From contig CAYZCY010000005.1 of the NCBI GenBank assembly GCA_964477115.1, forward strand, positions 1-57,632: 57,632 bases of DNA, in the 5' to 3' direction. Source of the DNA: RGIG3135 sp964477115 (GTDB lineage: Bacteria > Actinomycetota > Coriobacteriia > Coriobacteriales > Eggerthellaceae). The notes beneath the pieces were generated by a model, which was given only the letters and a program-made list of their open reading frames with translations, made no database searches and was not told the DNA's origin. Position numbers and translations under genes: made by a program. Within the stretch, counting starts at the first letter, position 1. Each line of letters opens with the position of its first letter. This document shows positions 53,375 through 57,632 of the stretch, in pieces.

Positions 53375-54499
53375 ATGGCGGGAAAGCTTATCAGCACCAA
53401 AGAACTGACCGGCCTTCGCGTAATGGGCTCAAAGCCTAGCAAGAAGGATCCGGAGGCCACGCGCAAGATCGGCAAGGTCCGCGCGTGCGTTTTTCATCCC
53501 AAGGAGAAGCGCTTCGTCGGCGTTATCGTGAAGCGCCCCGATGCGGCCATGATGTTTCATCGCAAGGATCTTTTCGTCGCCTATAACGGCTACGACATGG
53601 TTGATGGACGCATGGTGGTGCACGACGAACCGGAGGCAACTGACGCCGCAGCTTGTCGGGCTATGGGCATCAATTGGGACGAATGCGTCTTGTGGGTCGA
53701 CCTTCCCGTTATCGCACAGGATGGAACCGACCTCGGCAGGGTGGGCGACATCGTGTTCGATCGCCATACAGGCGCCATCGACTGCCTGGTGGTGAACGCA
53801 GGGGCCACGGCCAATGCGCTTCTGGGCGTTCGTGAGATTCCGAGCTCCATGATCAGGGGCTTTCGTCAGGGTATTGGCGACAAGCTTACCACCTACGACG
53901 AAGAGGGCGAAAACGCCATCTTGGGCGCCATCTTGGTGGACAATGCCGCAAAGGCCATCGCTTCCGAAGGCGGCTTGGCGGAGAAGGCCGGCGAAGCTAC
54001 GGCTGTGATGGGTAACAAGGCGCATCAGGTTGCCGATGACGTGGTAAAACCCGCGGCACAGGCGGCGGGCAAGGCCGTGAACAAGGGCGCCTTCGTCACC
54101 GGCCGCCAGATTTCTCGCGCCAAGGGCATGTTCTCCAACTTCAAGAGCGAATACGACAAAGCCTCGGGCAAGAGCTCCACAAGCTCGGGCAAAGCGGGCT
54201 CGTCAGCCGCCGAAACCGCCGCCAAGTTGTCCGCTTCGGCGGGCAAGGCTGTGGCCAAAACGGCTGCTCCCGCTGTGAGCGCGATCAAGGCCGCAGGTGC
54301 TAAGCTCGTCGAAGAGAAAACAACCCCTGTTGAGGACTGTGAAATCGACTACGAAGTCGTATACGTCGACGAGGACGGCAACGAAATCGTATATGTCGAT
54401 GAGGATGGAAACGAGATCATCTACGTTGACGAAGATGGCAACGTGGTGGACATCGACGAGGACGATGATGACTTCGTCATCGTTGCTGGTCGTTCTTAG
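53375..54499 (+). CDS. PRC-barrel domain protein with three-fold acidic repeat
   Basis: The 374-residue product has two PRC-barrel-like halves (about 5-90 and 100-190: ISTKELTGLRVMG, VIAQDGTDLGRVGDIVFDRHTGAIDCLVV), an Ala/Lys-rich region (about 195-320), and a tail with three copies of a ten-residue unit YVDEDGNEIV. PRC barrels bind RNA or proteins, as in RimM and photosynthetic reaction-centre H subunits. TTTGGAGGAG precedes the ATG at 53375. It lies after the YtxH-like gene but has a terminator between. Confidence 0.8.
   Translation: MAGKLISTKELTGLRVMGSKPSKKDPEATRKIGKVRACVFHPKEKRFVGVIVKRPDAAMMFHRKDLFVAYNGYDMVDGRMVVHDEPEATDAAACRAMGINWDECVLWVDLPVIAQDGTDLGRVGDIVFDRHTGAIDCLVVNAGATANALLGVREIPSSMIRGFRQGIGDKLTTYDEEGENAILGAILVDNAAKAIASEGGLAEKAGEATAVMGNKAHQVADDVVKPAAQAAGKAVNKGAFVTGRQISRAKGMFSNFKSEYDKASGKSSTSSGKAGSSAAETAAKLSASAGKAVAKTAAPAVSAIKAAGAKLVEEKTTPVEDCEIDYEVVYVDEDGNEIVYVDEDGNEIIYVDEDGNVVDIDEDDDDFVIVAGRS
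54359..54448 (+). repeat. Three tandem 30-bp units in the PRC-barrel gene
   Basis: Units 54359-54388, 54389-54418 and 54419-54448 each encode (V/I)YVDEDGNx(I/V). Third positions differ between copies (GACGAGGACGGC, GATGAGGATGGA, GACGAAGATGGC), so the protein unit is kept while the DNA has diverged. Confidence 0.9.
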
Positions 54500-54528
54500 A
54501 TACGTTGCGAAAGGGCGGAGAGGGCTAC

Positions 54529-55317
54529 GTGATCGACGAAGAGCGTAACCGGGCGCGCAACTCGATTGAGTTGAAGCGCCAGCGGATAAAGGAGCGTGCG
54601 GACCAACCTGTGACGGTTGGTCACGGCATGAAGGCAGCCGACGTGTTCAAATTCGTCGGCCTCTTGGCCTTCTTCGCAATCATGGCGCTGGTGTGTTTTC
54701 TGGTGTGGCCCTACATCAAGGACCTCTTCGAGGAAGGCGGCGCCGACCGCGTTATCGCCGAGGTTCAAAGCGCCGGCCCAGGAGGCGTGCTCATCCTGCT
54801 TGGCATTCAGTTTTTGCAGGTAGTGGTGGCCCTTATTCCCGGTGAGGTGGTGCAGATTGCCGCGGGCATGATGTACGGTCCGTGGCTGGGCGCGTTCATC
54901 ATCCTCGTGGGCTGCGTTATTTCGAGTGCTTTCGTTTTCCAGTTGGTGCACAAGCTTGGCGCGCCCTTTGTCCGGCATATGGTTCCCGAGAAGTACATGG
55001 AGAAGTTTGAAAACTTCGAGAAGACCGGCCGCCTCAACATCATCGTGTTCGTGCTCTTTCTCATCCCTGGCCTGCCTAAGGACGTCTTCGCTTACATCGT
55101 GCCTCTGACCGATATGAGGATGAAGACCTTCTTGGTGCTTTCAAACGTGGGCCGCATTCCCGGAGTGGTGGTATCAACATACGCCGCAAGCGGACTCATC
55201 GAGGGACGCATCGTGGAAAGCGCCGTAATCTTTCTCGTCGCAACGGGTTTGGCTGCTGCGGGCCTGCTTTTGCGCAAGCCGCTCATGGACGCGCTTGAGG
55301 GAAGGATACACAAGTAG
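54529..55317 (+). CDS. VTT-domain (TVP38/TMEM64, DedA-like) membrane protein
   Basis: The 262-residue product has a charged N-terminus, a membrane helix (about 40-62), and the VTT core: QVVVALIPGEVVQIAAGMMYGPWLGAF and FLIPGLPKDVFAYIVPLT, FLVLSNVGRIPGVVVSTYAAS. DedA/VTT proteins move or scramble lipids such as undecaprenyl phosphate. The start is GTG 54529 with GGAGAGGG upstream; a TTG at 54505 is less likely. The gene is 29 nt after the PRC-barrel gene and is probably co-transcribed. Confidence 0.9.
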   Translation: MIDEERNRARNSIELKRQRIKERADQPVTVGHGMKAADVFKFVGLLAFFAIMALVCFLVWPYIKDLFEEGGADRVIAEVQSAGPGGVLILLGIQFLQVVVALIPGEVVQIAAGMMYGPWLGAFIILVGCVISSAFVFQLVHKLGAPFVRHMVPEKYMEKFENFEKTGRLNIIVFVLFLIPGLPKDVFAYIVPLTDMRMKTFLVLSNVGRIPGVVVSTYAASGLIEGRIVESAVIFLVATGLAAAGLLLRKPLMDALEGRIHK

Positions 55318-55613
55318 GCTCACCTCGGCATCGTTTGCCGCTCGAGTTTCTCCGCTTTCATGGATAAGCGCCTGCCCGCGCGCCGCCGATGCCGTTCGGC
55401 CTGTTATTTCGCCCGTCGCCTTTACGGACGGTCGCTTTCTTTGTGAAAGCGCCGAGCGCGGGTTTTCCCATTGGGTACAATAGCCTCCATCCCGTCAGAC
55501 ACGACGCTGGCTGTGTGCGCCCTCATTCTGGTGGCGCGCATGGACACCTCGGCTGCCCGGGGCTTTGTGGCGGCAGGGGCCGTCGTGGATATACACCTTG
55601 AAGGAGGATCGTC
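55318..55613 (+). other. Leader region of the aldolase gene
   Basis: No gene is seen. A -10 TACAAT (55476-55481) lies 132 bp before the aldolase ATG with a weak -35. A small hairpin, CGCTTTC with GAAAGCG, is at 55432-55450. The 5' leader would be long; AAGGAGG belongs to the aldolase. Confidence 0.4.
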
Positions 55614-56552
55614 ATGCCCAAGATCACTCGTGATCAGGTCCGCGTTCCGGCCGATGTCATGCCGGAGATGCGCGAGGTCTACATCGACAACTATATGAAG
55701 GCAACGCGCGGAACCGGCCGTCTCATGCTGTTCGCATGTGATCAGAAGATCGAGCACATGAACATGGACTTCTACGGCGAGGGTATCGACATCGCCGACG
55801 CCGAGCCGGAGCATCTGTTCCGCATTGGCGATCAGGGCGTTTGCGGCGTGCTTGCCGGCCAGCGCGGCCTGATTGCTCAGTATGCAGCCGATTACCCCGA
55901 GATCAACTATCTCGTCAAGATGAACTCCAAGACCCACCTGGTGAAGACCTCTCAGGAGGATCCGTACTCTCCGCAGCTTACCTGCCTCGACGCCGTTCTC
56001 AGCATGCGCGAAAACGGCGTGAACATCGTTGGCCTGGGTTACACCATCTACCTCGGTTCCGAGTACGAGTCCACCATGATGGCTGAGGCTGGCGAGCTTA
56101 TTGCCCAGGCACATGCCCAGGGCTTGCTTGTTGTTCTGTGGATCTATCCGCGCGGCAAGGCTGTTCCCGCTGAGAAGGATCCCGATCTCATTGCCGGCGC
56201 TGCTGGCGTTGCTCTTTGCCTCGGTGCTGACTTCGTTAAAGTCAACCCGCCGAAGCCCGAGGACGGCCGCACCCCGGCTGAGGCTCTCAAGGTTGCCTCC
56301 ATGGCATCCGGCCGCTGCGGTCTGGTTTGCGCTGGCGGTTCCACCGTTGATGCGGAAACCTTCCTCACCCAGCTGCATGACCAGATTCATGTTGGCGGTG
56401 CTGTCGGCAACGCAACTGGCCGCAACATCCACCAGCGCTCCCTCGATGAGGCTGTGCGCCTGACCAAGGCCATCAGCGCCATCACCCTGGCTGACTACTC
56501 CGTCGCAGACGCCCTGGCCGTCTTCAACGGTGAGGCAGACTTCGCCCTGTAG
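55614..56552 (+). CDS. Class I-type fructose-bisphosphate aldolase (FbaB/DhnA family)
   Basis: The 312-residue product has the TIM-barrel features of the archaeal-type class I aldolases: LMLFACDQKIEHM, LVVLWIYPRG, ADFVKVNPP (Schiff-base Lys), and GNATGRNIHQR (phosphate binding). It would split fructose-1,6-bisphosphate, or act on related sugar phosphates. Codons are strongly optimised (for example GGC, AAG, ATC), fitting high expression. AAGGAGG is 7 nt before the ATG, and a strong terminator follows. Confidence 0.9.
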   Translation: MPKITRDQVRVPADVMPEMREVYIDNYMKATRGTGRLMLFACDQKIEHMNMDFYGEGIDIADAEPEHLFRIGDQGVCGVLAGQRGLIAQYAADYPEINYLVKMNSKTHLVKTSQEDPYSPQLTCLDAVLSMRENGVNIVGLGYTIYLGSEYESTMMAEAGELIAQAHAQGLLVVLWIYPRGKAVPAEKDPDLIAGAAGVALCLGADFVKVNPPKPEDGRTPAEALKVASMASGRCGLVCAGGSTVDAETFLTQLHDQIHVGGAVGNATGRNIHQRSLDEAVRLTKAISAITLADYSVADALAVFNGEADFAL

Positions 56553-56574
56553 TCAAAGCGAAACAAAAGATTTC

Positions 56575-56620
56575 GAGCCCGCCTTAGAGCTTACGATGCT
56601 TGAGGGCGGGCTCTTTATTT
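56575..56620 (+). terminator. Terminator of the aldolase gene
   Basis: GAGCCCGCC and GGCGGGCTC form a 9-bp stem with a 21-nt loop, then TTTATTT. It lies between convergent genes. Confidence 0.9.
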
Positions 56621-56643
56621 GCGGCGATTTGCGGTGAGGGGCG

Positions 56644-57144
56644 TTAGTCGTTGAAGTCCCCCGGGGCAAGTTCCTCCAAGAAGCTGCGGAACTGTTCGAG
56701 TTCCTCTTCCTCGTTGCGCTGCTGCTTGAACAGGTAGGGAAAGGAAGCCCGTTCGAGCACGTCTTCGTCGATGTAATAGGGAGCGTCTTGGCGTATGGCC
56801 AAAGCGAGCGAGTCGGTGGGCCTGGCATCAAGCTCAATTGCGCGATCCGCCTGGCGAATGACGAGCTTGGTGTGGAAAATGCTGCCATGGAGGTCATTGA
56901 TGAGAACATGGTCGATGCGTGCATCGAGATTGGTGAGTGCGTCGAGGAACAGGTCGTGCGTCATGGGGCGGGGCAGTTTTGCGTGCTCGATAGCCGCACC
57001 CAGCTGAGCCGCCTCGTTAGGGCCTATCCAGATGGGCACCACGCGCGCCGCGCCTTCGCGCGTGTCCTCGACGGGTTCGAGCACGAGGACCGAAGGATGG
57101 CCGGGGCCGATGACGATAAGGGTGAGTACTCGTAAGGGAACCAT
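56644..57144 (-). CDS. Bifunctional nuclease (BFN/DUF151) domain protein
   Basis: The 166-residue product starts MVPLRVLTLIVIGPGHPSVLVLEP and has VPIWIGPNEAAQLGAAIE, PRPMTHDLFLDAL and DARPTDSLALAIRQDAPYYIDEDVL, the pattern of the BFN family of small nucleases or UVR-associated proteins. ATG 57144 is chosen because GAGGAAGG lies 7 nt upstream; longer frames to 57312 lack a ribosome site. A Glu/Gln-rich C-terminus (QQRNEEEELEQF) follows. Confidence 0.88.
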   Translation of the reverse strand: MVPLRVLTLIVIGPGHPSVLVLEPVEDTREGAARVVPIWIGPNEAAQLGAAIEHAKLPRPMTHDLFLDALTNLDARIDHVLINDLHGSIFHTKLVIRQADRAIELDARPTDSLALAIRQDAPYYIDEDVLERASFPYLFKQQRNEEEELEQFRSFLEELAPGDFND

Positions 57145-57321
57145 GCGTGCCTTCCTCGGATGCGCCTCGTTGCGTTCTTTGCCTGTGCTCATTGTAGGCG
57201 CCCTGAATCGAGCGGTCGAGAGAAGCTGAAAAGCGGCCCGAAAAAGGAATGAAATCAAAACTCGAAATTCGGGAACCGGAGTAGGTTGAGGTAGGTTGAA
57301 AAAATTTTTCAAAAAAGGTTC

Positions 57322-57349
57322 TTGTCAACTACCCGTAAACTGTTATAAG
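57322..57349 (+). promoter_or_regulatory. Promoter of the tRNA-Ile/tRNA-Ala unit with UP-like element
   Basis: TTGTCA (57322-57327) and TATAAG (57344-57349) are 16 bp apart, 20 bp before tRNA-Ile. Directly upstream lies an A/T tract (AAAAAATTTTTCAAAAAA, 57299-57316), like the UP elements of stable-RNA promoters. Confidence 0.75.
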
Positions 57350-57368
57350 ATATTCAAGCACTTTTTAA

Positions 57369-57445
<77 letters not shown>

Positions 57446-57456
57446 TTGTTATAGAT

Positions 57457-57496
57457 AAACGCTCCACCGTGAGCCGAGTTAGCCGGTGGAGCGTTT
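57457..57496 (+). terminator. Stable hairpin between the two tRNAs
   Basis: A 13-bp perfect stem, AAACGCTCCACCG with CGGTGGAGCGTTT, with a 14-nt loop, then ATTAATG. The T tract is weak; it may be a terminator or a processing site. The left arm repeats GCTCCACC of the tRNA-Ala 3' end. Confidence 0.55.
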
Positions 57497-57520
57497 ATTA
57501 ATGAAAAGTGCCGAAGACGT

Positions 57521-57596
57521 GGGGCATTAGCTCAGCTGGGAGAGCGCGGGCTTTGCAAGCCTGAGGTCAAGGGTTCGATCCCCTTATGCTCCACCA
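57521..57596 (+). tRNA. tRNA-Ala (anticodon TGC), CCA encoded
   Basis: Acceptor stem GGGGCAT with ATGCTCC, anticodon arm CGGGC-TTTGCAA-GCCTG, T loop GGTTCGATCCCC and encoded CCA. Confidence 0.97.
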
Positions 57597-57606
57597 CGAA
57601 TTTCCA

Positions 57607-57632
57607 GGTCAGTCCAAGCGACTGGCCTTTTT
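57607..57632 (+). terminator. Terminator after tRNA-Ala
   Basis: GGTCAGTC with GACTGGCC (one T-G pair), a 5-nt loop, then a T run to the window end. It separates the tRNA pair from whatever follows. Confidence 0.85.

Overview
The window looks like the replication-origin region of a Gram-positive actinobacterium of the class Coriobacteriia, probably a Collinsella/Enorma/Olsenella-type gut bacterium. This is an inference. It rests on the moderately high GC with many GTG/TTG starts, the actinobacterial dnaK-grpE-dnaJ-hspR heat-shock operon continuing into clpB, a DciA-type DUF721 gene between gyrB and recF, encoded tRNA CCA ends, and hydrogenase-maturation genes that fit an H2-producing fermenter. 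No rRNA, phage, insertion sequence or CRISPR array is visible. A run of 100 N at 45064-45163 is an assembly gap, so the right-hand 12.4 kb is linked to the rest only by scaffolding.

Region 1 (1-18.3 kb, all minus strand): a TauE/SafE permease cut by the window edge, queT (ECF S-component), rsgA, an OB-fold-like membrane protein, trkH, a 45-residue membrane microprotein, the chaperone operon dnaK-grpE-dnaJ-hspR-clpB behind a near-consensus promoter, a pgi-hypF-hypC-hypD operon, and an orphan LytTR response regulator. Region 2 (18.6-26.5 kb): tRNA-Leu(CAA) on plus, then gyrA, gyrB, dciA-like, recF and dnaN on minus.

Region 3 (26.5-36.4 kb) is the origin. A 673-bp AT-rich gap holds two perfect DnaA boxes and a third near-perfect one. 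Rightward from it run an uncharacterised GHKL-ATPase/winged-helix gene, dnaA, then rpmH-rnpA-yidD-yidC-jag-rsmG-parA-parB. So dnaA and dnaN diverge from the origin instead of forming the usual dnaA-dnaN pair. Four parS sites lie between the start of rsmG and parA; one is the centre of a 50-bp perfect palindrome overlapping the rsmG stop codon. rlmN and a tail-anchored protein converge on parB.

Region 4 (37.2-45 kb, plus): a DEDDh-exonuclease/DinG-helicase fusion, a coupled membrane protein, a 1012-residue membrane protein that resembles an M28 peptidase but has lost key metal/catalytic residues and carries a very long acidic/Ala-Pro-rich insertion, then tRNA-Gly(CCC) on minus. Region 5 (after the gap): pyridoxal-kinase/LysR pair, small membrane protein, serS, a membrane protein, an HxxEH mini-protein, a PLP aminotransferase, a Ddl-like ligase, YtxH and PRC-barrel proteins, a VTT-domain membrane protein, a class I-type aldolase, a bifunctional-nuclease-domain protein, and tRNA-Ile(GAT)/tRNA-Ala(TGC).

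The strongest leads for something undescribed are the GHKL-wHTH gene next to oriC and dnaA, the parS-centred palindrome, the M28-like pseudo-peptidase, and the microprotein in front of trkH. All gene assignments were made by reading translations and motifs; no database search was run.
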